NCBI GenBank assembly: GCA_030760725.1
Contig: JASWHV010000008.1
Span: 52,985,671-53,049,670, forward strand
Origin: Neostapfia colusana
Taxonomy: Eukaryota; Streptophyta; Magnoliopsida; Poales; Poaceae
Direction of reading: 5' to 3'
Length of the DNA stretch: 64,000 nt
The notes under the pieces: model-generated
Databases searched by the model: none
Told to the model about the DNA's origin: nothing
The model's input: the letters and a program-made list of their open reading frames with translations, nothing else
Position numbers and translations under genes: made by a program
In this document: in pieces, positions 11,280-23,284 of the stretch
Numbering within the stretch: the first letter of the stretch is position 1
Layout of the letters: every line of letters starts with the position of its first letter

Positions 11280-14200
11280 TGTAACAGCCCTAACTTTTGT
11301 AAAGTTTGATTTCAACTTATAAAACAAAGTTAAGGTGAAGAAAGGCTATAATTGTGTCACATGAAATGATGAACACACAAATGGACATATGAGGGAGTTA
11401 AAAATTTCCTCTAGCCCATGCTCAACACATGTTAACCTAGGGGAAAGAATTACACTCCCAAAAACTCTAACTCATGTGCACCTCCTCTATGAGGAGAGTG
11501 GAGGAAATTTAAACACAATTTGAATTCTTTTGAAAGAATTCATGTTCAGATTACCCTAATGCATGCAAAGGAATTCATCGATGCATTCCCCATGTATCAA
11601 TAAGCTCGTTATCCAAATTAGGATAATTTTGGAGCCCGTATACCTATTATTCTAGGGAATATTCGAGGGAGATTTCAAATTCAAATTTGAATTCAAAAAC
11701 TGAACCCAACGTGCTCAATTTTGAAATCTGATTTCAGATTCAAATTCTTCGTAATCTGTTGATCTACCGTCCAATTTTGGTTGAATTTGGATGAAGGCGG
11801 TGCAGGAAAATTAAAGCACGGAGAGGGGAGATATTTGGGGGCTATGGCCCACATGTCATACACACGGGTAAACAAACCGACTCCCCCGGCTATTCAGAGT
11901 GCGCCACGGCGAGGGAGGTGGCTGGCGAGCGGTGTGCAGGGTTTCTCGACCGGCTCTCACCCTTATCTAGCGTACACAACGGCAAAACAAACTTGCCTTC
12001 GCTCCCAGCTCCCATCGACCCTCTGTTCTTGCCTCACGCACGAAGAACGCCCCAACCTCGGCAGCTCTGCTTCTCCCGCTAATACACAGCCATCCAAGCA
12101 CTGGATGCTTGAGGTCTCCACAGTCCCGAACTGAAACTGAAGAAGCTGGAACTGGATGCTGTGGACAGCCCAAACCAGAAGGGATCACGCCAAAGCAAGC
12201 CACCCCATCTGTGCACCAACAAGTGTAGTTGCTCACCTCCAAAGCTCAGCCCTAGCCGTTGATCACAGAGGGAGAATTTCAAGTTTTTCTCCCGGGCGGC
12301 AGAAACGGACCTTGAGGTAAGGAATTGTAAAATTCGTCCTCAAATCGTGTTTGTTGGGTCTCAAACTTCACACACAGGATGTTAACTGCCTAGCACACCT
12401 CCTCCATCGATTTTAGACCAAGAAATTGAGTGGAGAGTGAGCAATCCGAGCTCTTTTAGAGGGTATGCCGCTGGACCCTATTGAGCGCACGGTGCCGATA
12501 GGTTTAGAGCCCTCTCCAGCTGGTTTAGACCTCATGCCGGTCTTCTACATGATCCCCTGGTGCTGTAGAGCCCAAGAACCGACCATTTGGTGGAGAATTC
12601 ACCGTGCAAGACCTCGCCGGAGCCCTAGGGTTTGCTGTGGCCGGTGCGCCCTGTTTTCCTGCGAGTTTCAGCCGCCGGCGACCTCACCAACGTGTTCAGC
12701 GTGGGGAAATATGGGGGGGCGGCCAGCAGGGGGTCTGGAGGTGGCTGGGAACTGGTTTTCCGATGACCTCATCGGAGGGAGCCGCCACTGCCCTGTTTGG
12801 CGCGAGTCTGGAGGTTAGGGATGACAGGTGGGACCCACTGTCGGTATTTAAACATTTTCCAGAATTTCCCACTTTAGTTCAAACTTTGGAGAGCCATAAC
12901 TTTGTGTAGGAATGTCCAAAAATTGTGAAACAAATTTTGTTGGATTCCTCTCAAAGAGTACTATCCAGGGGTGCAGCCCAAGTTTTATGAAAATCTCTGG
13001 ATTTGGCTCATTAATTCATTTAAGGAAAATATTGTATGATTTTTTACAGGAGTTCTATTTATTAGAAAATTCCCAAATTTGGACAGGACATTCTTCCAAA
13101 AGTCCTTGAACTCCAGTAAAAATTTCAGAGGAACCTCATTTGCTTGGTCAAATGATGTGTTCATTCCTTATGTCTCTGAAAAATGGGAAAATAAACAGAG
13201 ACATTTTCAGCTTTTCCCCAATCCTTGTAAAATCTATATCTCCATGTAGGAAACTCCAAAAATGATAAAACCAATTCCTATGGACTCAGGACATTTTGTA
13301 CTTCACAAAAAGTCCACTTTGCAGCATAGGAAAGCTTAATACCTAGGGGGTAAAGGCAGATTAGTGAAAATCACATAAGGAATTATTGTGGTCACCTTGA
13401 GCCATTTCATGAGCTCAATTTTTGCACACTGCCTGAATACCATCCATAGAGGCTGTGGTTAAATTATCAGCTTCATTGGACCTCTGGAACTTGAGCTACC
13501 ATCTTTTAGGTTTAAGTGTTCATATAATGGACTTAATCACATGGTGATTACTAGTATCTCCTTTTCACCCTAGCTTTCATCATCTCTAGGGTTGTAGATC
13601 CAACAACAGAAACCTTGCTGTTGTTTTTCCCTTTTAGATGTGAGTTAACTGGTACAACAGTTTTGAATCATTTTCTAAATTGCTTTTGAATACTTGTGCA
13701 TAAATCGTCTTAATAGCACGTGACGTCGACGTTCGACGAGGACTCAACTCCGCAGCGAGAATCTCCATCTCGTGACGAGCTTGGCGGATTCTCTGGAGGA
13801 AGTCTAACTCCTAGCTTCTAACAAAACCGTTGAGCAAGGCAAGCCCCGGTTTGCATATCGTTACCGTTTTAAATTTTGCTTTACTTCACCTCATGTTTAT
13901 TAGACTTGATATTGTGCATTATGTCTAGGATGATTGAAACCCACTTGCATGGCTATTACATCCCTGATTAGAAGGTTTAGTGTAGGCTTTGCCTCGTCTT
14001 AGATGCTAGGCTAATGTTGTAGCTAGCTCGGTAGAAGTCGAGTAGTAAAAAGCTACTCGCGAGAAAGTTCGAGTAATGGAGTTACTCGCGAGAGGTAAAT
14101 GATAAGAGCACCCTCAGGAAAATGAGATGGGGACGGGGATGTTCCTGTAGGATGGAGCGCTCAAGGTTGGTCTCGACCTGCGATGGGTGTGACAATGCTT

Positions 14201-15346
14201 GAGACCACATTTGGCCTGGACCGGGATGGTAAGGCAAATGTGGAGGTTGGTTGTAGCCCCGTCCGTGTCGGTTAAGGACCGTATGTATGCGGCCCTGCTG
14301 GACAAGATTGAGCAATACCGGATATATAGTGGGGTATGGGGACCCATGAAATCGATGTAACTCAATGAACCGTGATATAGAAACTCATCCTTCCCGTGGG
14401 AATGGCGTCGAGAAGGCGGGAGCTGTAAATCCTTTAGCGGGCAACTTCGACGTGTCCGCGTAGGGGACCATCCTGCTCGGCGCGAAATGTTTTTCTATGT
14501 CAGGGTGTCGTGTGAAAGGTTGCTGCATACAACGTAAGAAAGAGCTCTTGAGAGAGTCTTTCGAGGCGGGTGTATGTGTCGTGTATTCCGGGTTGTTATT
14601 GATTCGAATCACCGTCGCTCGCGGAAGAGGATTGAGCATACTTGCCCACTGCGCCGTGACGTAGTAAGAAGAGGAACTAAGTCTCTTAACTTGCTTTTTG
14701 TGGATTACTCACTGTATTGGAACCTTGACTGAAGTAGATATAGAGCCAACTAAATTTCATTTCCGCCTTAGGCTAGCGACATCAGGATAAGCGTTTCTTG
14801 TTTGATTGTGGACTTCCGATGTTGTGAGGCGTGAGGCCCACTAAAATGAAGGATATAAGAATCTGAATATAAGGATCAAGTTTAGTCAAGCTGCATTTTG
14901 CAAATTCCTATTCCTACTGTTTTACTACCCCTGCATTTAGAGTTACATGTTTAGGAGTGACGGTTAAGTCTTGCTGAGCCTTAGTTCTCACGGTTGCTTC
15001 TGAGTTGTTTTTGCAGGTAGCAGGATGCCTGCTATGAAGAGGGTTGTTCGGTGAGACGACGAACCTCACGGTTCGTTCAATTCATCGGAAACCTAGCCGC
15101 TGCCTTTCTTTGGTGGAGCTAGTAGGAAGCGTTCATGGGCCGAACGACTTCTCTTCGGCGTAGTTAGGGTCGAGAGTGAGTAGTTTGTCCAGCTAGTTTT
15201 GATTTCCGCTACGTATGTACAATATGTTGTAAAAGAAATTATCTTGAGTAACAAAATGGTTCCGTTATGTTCTTACGTCTCTTTTCGTGCATGCTGTTGG
15301 GTGCCGCATTGCACGGCACCACCCACTGCGATCACCGGGCCTCACA
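11280..15346 (+). mobile_element. Element C: 4067-bp solo LTR (or LTR-like unit) in the gag of B
   Basis: Starts tgtaacagccc and ends gggcctcaca (TG...CA), flanked by gacat (11275-11279) and aacat (15347-15351), a 5-bp duplication with one later change. It has no internal terminal repeat, primer site or coding frame of retroelement type. It is homologous over its length to C' (24387-30816). A donor-like ttgag/gtaagg at 12316/12317 has a counterpart in C' at 25548. Two hairpins lie at 14039-14088. I infer a solo LTR left by LTR-LTR recombination; the internal region of the family is not present here. Orientation is tentative. Confidence 0.82.
14039..14088 (+). other. Tandem hairpin pair in solo LTR C
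   Basis: Stem 1: cgagtag (14039-14045) with ctactcg (14053-14059). Stem 2: cgagtaa (14070-14076) with ttactcg (14082-14088). Both are perfect 7-bp stems, and the last pair differs in a compensated way (G-C versus A-T). C' keeps one copy (27381-27386 with 27394-27399). Confidence 0.55.
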
Positions 15347-18300
15347 AACATGACTGTCCAAGAGTACTACCAAGAGTTGCAGAAAGGTATGCTTCGTTGT
15401 GGGGTAGTTGAGCATCAGGAAGACCAAATTGTTAGGTATTATGGGGGCTTGCGGCGTGAGATCCAGGACATAGTTGACTACAAGGAATATCATTCTATTC
15501 AACGTTTATTTTAACTTGCTATGTTAGCAGAAAAAGAAGTGCAGGGTCGCCAACAGCAGCGGCGGAACAACACCTTCACGCCACGACAATTTCCGGTGCC
15601 ATCCAAAGCAGGCCCTCCTCGAGCATACGTGTTTCTACACCACCCTCCACGGGTGTTGTACGCAGCAGCATCGCACCTTCTACATCACGGGGACAAGATA
15701 ACAGCAAGTCCCAAATGCCTCCAGGTGTTGCAGCAAAGGCGGCTGCACCCAACACTTCGACAAGTCGCAACTCCGACATCAAGTGCCACCGCTGCCAGGG
15801 ACTTGGCCATATGCAACGAGATTGCCTCAGCAAACGGGCGATCATTGCCACTGCTGATGGTGGGTATGTTAGTACTTCTGCTATTGAAGATGAAAATATT
15901 ATTGCAACTAACATTTCAGGTTCGGATGATGGTGCTGAGGAGGTTCTTGGTACATCTGCGACAAACAACTATAAGACTTTGATTGTGCAGCGAGCTTCTA
16001 GTGCCACGGTTCGAGAGGACGACAACCGCCAACGTCACAACCTTTTCAACATGTTTCTCGTTGTCGAGGACTGCCGTGTACATACCATCATTGATGGTGG
16101 TAGCTGCAACAATTAAGTGAATGTTGAGGTGGTAAAGAAGCTTGGCTTGACCACACGGGAGCATCTCCACCCTTATCACATTCAATGGTTTAACAACAAT
16201 GGTAAGGTAAAGGTAACACAAACAGCAATGATACATTTTTCCATTGGTTCTTATCATGATTTGTTGATTTTGATGTGGTACTTATGGATGCTTGTTCTCT
16301 TTTGTTGGGACGTCCTTGGGAGTTTGATACTGATGCTATCCACCATGGTCGATCTAATAAGTATACTCTCATGCATAAGGGCAAGAAAATTATGTTGCTT
16401 CCTATGAGTCCCACTGAAATTGTACAATTTGAGCAGGAGAAAAAGAATATTGCTAAGTAAAAGGGTGTTTTTAATTCTAAAATTTAGCAACCTATTAAGT
16501 TGAAAAATCCTATTTTGCTTGCAACTAAATCTGATCTTGATGATTTATATGCCTCTAATGGAACTTCCTATGCTTTAGTGTGCAAACATGCTTTATATTC
16601 CATTGAGGATACATCCATTGTCTTGCCACCTGCTGTTGCTAACCTTTTAAAGGAATATATGGATGTTTTTCCATCAGAGATACCCCCAGGATTACCACCT
16701 GTGCGAGACATGGAGCACAAGATTGATTTGGTTCCAGGGGCGAGCTTGCCAAACCGTGTTGCCTACAGGACCAACCTCGACGAGACTAAGGAAATTCAGC
16801 GACAAGTCCAAGATCTTCTGGACCGCGGGTACATTCGTGAGAGCCTTAGTCCTTGTTCTGTTCCCGTTCTTTTGGTTCCAAAAACGATGACACTTGGCGC
16901 ATGTGTGTTGATTTTAGAGCCATCAATAACATTATCATTCGTTATTGCTATCCTATTCCTAGATTGGATGACATGCTTAATGATTTGAGTGGTTCTGTTA
17001 TTTTCTCCAATATTGATTTGCGTAGTGGGTATCATCAGATTCGTATGGCTTTAGGTGATGAATGGAAAACTGCTTCTAAAACTAAATTCGGACTTTATGA
17101 ATGGTTAGTCATGCCATTTGGTTTAGCTAATGCGCCCAACACTTTCATAAGGTTGATGAATGAGGTTTTACGTGCTTTCATTGGTAAATTTGTGGTGGTT
17201 TACTTTGATGATATCCTTATTTACAGCAAGTCATATGATAAGCATCTTGAACATCTGCGTGTTGTTTTTAATGTCTTGTGCGATGCACGTTTATATGGTA
17301 ACCTTAAGAAGTGCACCTTTTGCACCGATCGTGTGTCTTTTCTTCGGTATGTTGTTACTTCGTAGGGCATTGAGGTGGACGAGGCAAAGATTGTTGCCAT
17401 CACGAGCTGGCCACTTCCGACAACGGTCACACAGGTTCGGAGTTTTCTTGGTCTCGCAGGTTTCTACCGACGTTTCGTGCGGGATTTCAGCACCATTGCT
17501 GCACCTCTCCACGTGTTGACAAAGCATGGAGTGTCGTTTCGATGGGGACCAGCACAACAACAAACTTTTGATGTTCTCAAGTCGAAGCTCACACAAGCAC
17601 CATTGCTGCAACTTCCTGATTTTGAGAAGACCTTCGAGCTTGAATGTGACGCGAGCGGCATTGGCATTGGAGGAGTGCTAATTCAAGGAGGTGAACCTGT
17701 TGCCTTCTTTAGTGAAAAAATGCATGGGCCGTCGCTGAATTATTCTACATATGACAAAAAACTTTATGTTTTAGTGCGTGTCTTGCAAACTTGGCAACAT
17801 TACCTATGGTATAAAGAATTTGTCATACATTCAGATCATGAGTCTTTGAAGTATCTTAAAGGACAAGCTAATCTGAACAAACGTCATGCTAAATGGATTG
17901 AGTTCATAGAATCATTTCCTTACATCATTAAACATAAGAAAGGGAAAGACAATGTGATTGCCGATGCTTTATCTAGACGTTATACCATGTTGTCCCAACT
18001 TCCTCATAAAATCTTTGGTTTGGAAACCATAAAGAGGTTATATGCTACTGATTTGGACTTCAAAAATGCCTTTGAAAATTGTAGAGAGGGAAGAACGTGG
18101 CAAAAATTCCTGCTGCGAGAAGGCCTTCTCTACCATGCTAACAAGTTGTATGTTCCAGCTAGCTCCGTTCGTCTTTTGTTGTTGCAGGAAGCGCATGGAG
18201 GTGGTTTGATGGGACATTTTGGTGTTAAAAAGACAGAGGATGTGCTGGCCGCTCACTTCTTTTGGCCACGAATGAGGCGTGATGTGGAGCGCTACGTTTC

Positions 18301-19561
18301 ACGTTGCACGACATGCAACAAAGCTAAGTCCCGACTTAACCCACATGGTCTTTATATGCCTCTTCCGGTTCCTAGTGCACCTTGGGAGGATATTTCTATT
18401 GACTTTGTTTTAGGATTGCCTAGAACAAAGAGGGGGAGGGATAGTGTCTTTGTGGTTGTTGATCGTTTCTCTAAAATGGCTCATCTTATACCTTGCCACA
18501 AGACCGATAATGCTTCACATGTTGTTGATTTATTCTTTAATGAGGTTGTGCGTTTGCATGGTGTTCCCAATACTATTGTTTCTGATAGGGATGCTAAGTT
18601 TTTGAGTCACTTTTAGAGAACTTTATGGTATAAATTGGAAACAAAGTTGTTGTTTTCTACTACTTGTCATCCACAAACTGATGGGCAAACGGAGGTAGTT
18701 AATCGTACCTTATCTACTATGTTGCGGGCTGTTTTGAAAGACAATTTGAGGTTGTGGGAGGAGTGTTTGCCACATATTGAGTTTGCTTATAACAGGTTTA
18801 TTCACTCCACAACCAAGTTAAGCCCGTTTATGGTAGTCTATGGTTTCAATCCCCGAGCTCCAATTGATTTGCTACCTTTACCACATACTAAAATTGTGAA
18901 CATAGATGCTACACAACGTTCTGAATTTATTCTTAAGTTGCATGAAACTACTAAGTTACAAATTGAAAAAATGAATGAAAAGTATCGCATTGCTGCTAGT
19001 AATGGTAGGAAGGAGGTAAAATTAGAACCCGGTGATTTGCTGTGGGTTCATTTGAGAAAAGATAGGTTCCCGGATTTGAGAAAGTCCAAACTCATGCCAT
19101 GTGCTGCTGGACATTTTGAGGTTCTTGAGAAGATAAATGACAATGCATATAAACTTGAGTTGCCTCCTGAGTCTGGGGTTAGTCCCACATTTAACATTTC
19201 AGATTTGAAGCCATACTTGGGTGAGGAAGATGAGCTTGAGTCGAGGACGATTCCAATTCAAGAGGGGGAGGATGATGAGGACATCTCTCCTTTGCATACA
19301 ATGCAAGGACCGATCACTAGAGCACGTGCACGACAATTGGATCTCCAGGTACGTTCTAACCTTGTCAATTGTTTTTCAGAACTTACGCTTGTTTCCATGC
19401 ATGTTTTATTGATTAGGAACAATGGAGAGGACCATCAAGGGCTAGGAGAAGTCCAAGGAGTCAAGGAGGAGGAGATAGGACGTGCACACCAAGGAGGAAC
19501 CCAAGTACAACTCGACTTAGACTCCACCTCGGGTTCCAGGAGCTGCCTTCACCAAAACTGA
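15347..19561 (+). pseudogene. Gag (rest) and pol of element B, inactivated
   Basis: Domains in order: remaining gag; zinc knuckle CHRCQGLGHMQRDC near 15785; protease IIDGGS at about 16090; reverse transcriptase with YFDD near 17203; RNase H (CDASGIGIGG); integrase with zinc region and DDE core; a tail ending GPITRARARQL that runs into the 3' LTR. Lesions include TAA in gag near 15512 (B' has CAA), a stop after GGSCNN at about 16114, frame changes in the RT, a TAG before GIEV at about 17364, and a TAG at 18614 (B' has TGG). Most are transitions. Comparison with B' (51502-55734) identified each break. Confidence 0.9.
19261..19272 (+). other. Polypurine tract of element B, inside the pol frame
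   Basis: agagggggagga is followed directly by the LTR start tgatgaggac at 19273. The same arrangement occurs at 55491-55502. Confidence 0.7.
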
Positions 19562-20141
19562 CGTCCTGGACACATACGAAGTCGGATTTGGACGTTCTAT
19601 ATATGGTTGGAACGTGATTTCATAAATCTTCAAATGGAACCAGCCCCACCTCAAAATTCCTTCTAAGTTGACGGGAATCAGCGAAATAAGTGGGCGTCCA
19701 GAATCTATCCGGTGCTGCGCCACCGCCTTTTGGGCTGCTGGCCCGTGTAACGTGTGGAAGCCCATTAGGGTTGCGTCCAGGGGTCTTGCACGCCCCTAAA
19801 CTCCTTTTAATACAGCAGCCGTCACCATATTAGGGTGGGTTTTTGCTTAGTTACAATCTGTCATTGAACAGTGTCGCCGATCATCGGTTGTGAGACCCTA
19901 AATTAGTGATCAATTCAGTTTTGATTGCAACTTCTCTGTTCTTTTTTGTGTTCTTGATTGCGCTTGCAGGAATAAGCCTTCGTGGCGAGGTCATTCGTGT
20001 GACACGGGTGATAACCAACGAAGCAGTGGTGTAGTGATTGCGGGGTTTCGTTCGTTCGGAGTCTTGGATCATCAACGTCGAGATCTCCGCCCAATCAAGT
20101 TTACCCTACCTCTCAAAAGATCGGGACTCAGCCTCCTATCA
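19273..20141 (+). repeat. 3' LTR of element B (869 bp)
   Basis: Runs from tgatgagg to cctcctatca. The right end is fixed by the 5' LTR end (9469) and by the B' LTR. The left end is inferred from the adjacent polypurine tract and is less certain. The first part encodes the C-terminal tail of pol. B' has a 917-bp homologue at 55503-56419. Confidence 0.75.
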
Positions 20142-23102
20142 CTTTTCCCACTTCTGTTACCCATGTTGAACATGATTTTGATCTTATTCATTGTGATTTG
20201 TGTACATCACCTACTACCAGTGTATCGGGCTTTAATTATTACTTGGTGATCATTGATGATTTTTCTCACTTTTCGTGGACTTTTCCATTACGATTTAAGT
20301 CTGAGACTTTTGTTACTCTTCTCACTTCTTCGTTTGAATTTCCACTCAGTTTGGGCGCACCATCCGAGCTGTCCAGTGCGATAATGGGCGCGAGTTTGAT
20401 AACTCGACGTTTCGTAACTTTCTCTCCGCACATGGGGTACAGCTACGCATATCTTGTCCGTATACCTCTCCTTAGAACGGCAAGGCAGAGCGCATGATTC
20501 GCCACCACTAATGATGTCATGCGCTCCTTGATGTTCCAGGCATCTGTTCCGACCCGATACTGGGTGGAGGCTCTCCACACTCCCACACTTCTGATTAATC
20601 GTCTTCCAACCAAGGTGATTCGTGCCTCCACCCCCTATTTTGCTTTATATGGCATCGATCCTCTTTACGACCACCTTCGAGTTTTCGGATGCGCTTGCTA
20701 CCCTAACCTTTCCTCCACTGCCCCACATAAGCTTGCGCACCGCTTGACACGGTGTGTTTTCCTCGGTATTCCCTTGATCATAAGGGGTACCGATGCTTAG
20801 ACCTCACCACTCACCGCCTTTTGATCTCTCGACATGTCGTCTTCGACGAGTCCTCCTTTCCTTTCTCCACCACCTCTTCCAGTTCCACCACAGAGCTGGA
20901 TCCTCTTTTTCTCACTGTCCCCGAGGCTGCTCCCCAGCTGCCTTGGCCTCTTTCTTCTGCAGATTTGGCATGCGCTACGCCTCAAATGCCCCCGACGTCA
21001 CCTGCTGCAACACGTGCGGCATCGACCCCTCCAGCGTCACCTGCCGTACCTCGGGTGGCCCTGACGTCACCAGTTGTGCCACGCGCGACATCGACGTCTC
21101 CGACGTCGCCTGTTGCACCTCGTGTGACCCCTACGTCACCAGTTGCGCCACGCGCAGCCTCGGCTTCCATGATGTCACCTGCAGCGAGCCCGACGTCCCC
21201 TACGTCACTAGGCGCACAAGGCGCAACACCGACGACAACCCCGACTTCTCGCTTCACCGACCCCGCACTTGTCTACTAGTGACGAGCGCAGGATGGGGCC
21301 CCAGCTCCAGCTGCGCCATGCGCGACATCGGAGCCCTCCACGCCAGTCGTCGCGCCACGCACGATCATGAGACCCACTCTCGTCTATCCACGAAGGGAGC
21401 GGGTTGGTGTACCCGAGCACCAAGTGTACAATCCTCCCCTGCTCCACAGGGATCCAGGTTACGTCCACCCGATGGTGACTAGACGTCCGTTCGGGAGTCT
21501 CCTGCCGATTGAACGCTTCTCCGGAGTTGTCTTCTCGTCAACGACGTCTCCACCGCCCGCCTCTTCTTCGATCTCACCCATACCGACTTCCGTCCGTAGC
21601 GCCCTCGCCGACCCTCACTGGCGTCGCGCTATGGAGGTAGAGTATGAGGCCCTGCTTGCCAATCGGACGTGGGATCTGGTTCCTCGCCCCGGTCGTGGCA
21701 ATGTTGTCACGGGCAAGTGGGTATTCACACATAAGAAGAAGGCGAACGGTACCTTGGAGAGGTACAAGGCTCGGTGGGTACTTCGGGGCTTCATTCAACG
21801 CCCTGGAGTCGACTACGACGATACCTTCAGCCCAGTGGTGAAGCCGGCGATGATTCATACCGTTCTGTCGCTGGATCTGTCGCATTCTTGGCCCGTCCAC
21901 CAGTTGGACATAAAGAAAGCCTTCGTCCACAGTACACTGACCGAGACGGTGTACTGCATTCAGCCGACATAATTTGTTGACTCAACTCATCCAGACATGG
22001 TCTGTAAGCTGAACAAATCCCTGCACGGTCTGAAGCAGGCACTGAGAGCCTCGTATAGCCGGTTCGCCTCCTTCTTGGTCTCATAGAGCTTCGTCGAAGC
22101 TAAGTCGGACACTTCGCTATTTGTCTATCGACGTGGCAGTGACACTGCTTACCTTCTACTGTATCTCGATGACATTGTACTGAGAGCGTCCAATCCGACT
22201 CTTCTTCGGCGCACTATCTCTGCTTTACAGCAGGACTTCGCTATGAAGGACCTGGGCCGCCTCCACCACTTCCTAGGTATTGCGGTCGAGGACCGACCAG
22301 GCGCTTGTTCCTTCACCAACGACAATACTGCCTGGATATCCTCCAGCGAGCGGGCATGGCTGAGTGCAAGCCGTGCTCTACTCCAGTGAATACTCAGGCG
22401 AAGCTCTCCGCTACCGACGGGACACCCGTCACTGACCCTACTGCTTACAAGAGTCTTGCAGGTGCTCTTCAGTACCTCACCTTCACGAGGCCGGATATCT
22501 CCTATACGGTTCAGTAGTGCCTCCACATGCATGACCCGAGGGAGCCACACCTCACCGTTGTGAAGCGGATTCTTCAGGACCAGCGTGGCACCCTCGACTA
22601 TGGCCTCCCCCTTCGACGTGACGCGGCCTCCGAACTGGTCGTGAACACCGACGCTGACTGGGCAGGCTGCCAGGACACTCGCCGGTCTACCTCTGGCTAC
22701 GCCGTCTTTCAGGGCAGTAATCTTGTCTCCTGGTCCTCGAAGCAACAGCACATGGTGTCGCGTTTGAGTGCTGAGGCGGAGTATCGCATGTTGGCCAACG
22801 ACGTGGCTGAGGCTTCCTGGCTTCAGTAGTTGCTTCAGGAGCTCCACACTCCCGTAGCCAGGAGCACTCTGATCTACCACGACAACGTCAGCGTCGTTTA
22901 CCTCTGCACCAACCCGATCCAACATCAGCGCACGAAGTATGTGGAGATTGACCTACATTTTGTTCGTGAGCGGGTTGCACATGGCGAGGTTCAGGTACAT
23001 CATGTCCCGACGACGACACAGTTCGCCGACATCTTCACGAAGGGCCTCCCATCGTCGCTGTTCTCCGAGTTTCAGTGCAGTCTCAACATCTGCAGTGGTT
23101 AG
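20142..23102 (+). pseudogene. Copia pol of element E (integrase, RT, RNase H), inactivated
   Basis: Integrase core: CDLCTSP, then CDNGREFDN, then GKAERMIR, giving the D, D and E positions, in broken frames (20142-20800). A spacer of S/T/P/A repeats follows. RT starts with HWRRAMEVEYEAL (about 21620); a stop ends it at 21972, and the active site appears as YLDD near 22155 where copia normally has YVDD. The C-terminal RNase H carries DADWAG and SAEAEYR and ends at 23102, with stops near 22515 and 22827. Multiple stops and frame changes make it dead. G (28350-29687) is the closest relative in the window. Confidence 0.88.
20990..21200 (+). repeat. Degenerate tandem repeats in the copia E spacer
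   Basis: Repeats of about 14 codons around SPVAPRATSTSP lie between integrase and reverse transcriptase. Bases such as cctacgtcaccagttgcgcc recur with changes. This is a typical low-complexity linker region of plant copia polyproteins. Confidence 0.65.
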
Positions 23103-23128
23103 ATGTTGTGACTGCGGGGGGGGGAGAG

Positions 23129-23284
23129 GTTAGATTGTGTAATTATGTGGGCTAATTAGGGGTATTCTAGTCCTTTGTATAGGATTAGGGTTAGGGTCAG
23201 TTTAGTCCTTTCCCCTCACCTAATTCCTCTATATAATGCACCCTTTACCCTCAAGTTAATCCATTCAATTATTCCCCTCTAATA
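23129..23284 (+). repeat. 3' LTR of copia element E (about 156 bp)
   Basis: Starts at gttagattgtg just after a nine-G polypurine tract (23116-23127) and ends ctctaata. It aligns with the LTRs of G and H. The first base seems changed from T to G. It contains a TATA-like tatataat around 23230. Confidence 0.82.

Larger units (their letters stand above)
9331..20141 (+). mobile_element. Element B: CRM-like Ty3/gypsy element, decayed, carrying nested insertions
   Basis: It consists of a 5' LTR remnant, primer site, about 1.1 kb of leader, gag interrupted by solo LTR C, pol, polypurine tract and 3' LTR. Its pol frame runs past the polypurine tract into the LTR, and the LTR begins tgatgaggacat; both are features I associate with the CRM lineage of chromoviruses. 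The RT has the YFDD form. It is inserted in the copia element E between the Gag-pre-integrase and integrase parts; the right target duplication is probably ctttt (20142-20146). Element A sits in its 5' LTR. Several stops show it is dead. Confidence 0.88.
20142..23284 (+). mobile_element. Element E: 3' part of a short-LTR Ty1/copia element
   Basis: Integrase, a proline-rich spacer, reverse transcriptase, RNase H, a G-rich polypurine tract and the 3' LTR are present. Everything 5' of the integrase lies left of element B, outside the window. The LTR end ctctaata (23284) is followed by atagc, probably the right target duplication, and then by the minus-strand gypsy element D. It is the same family as G and H. 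Confidence 0.88.
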
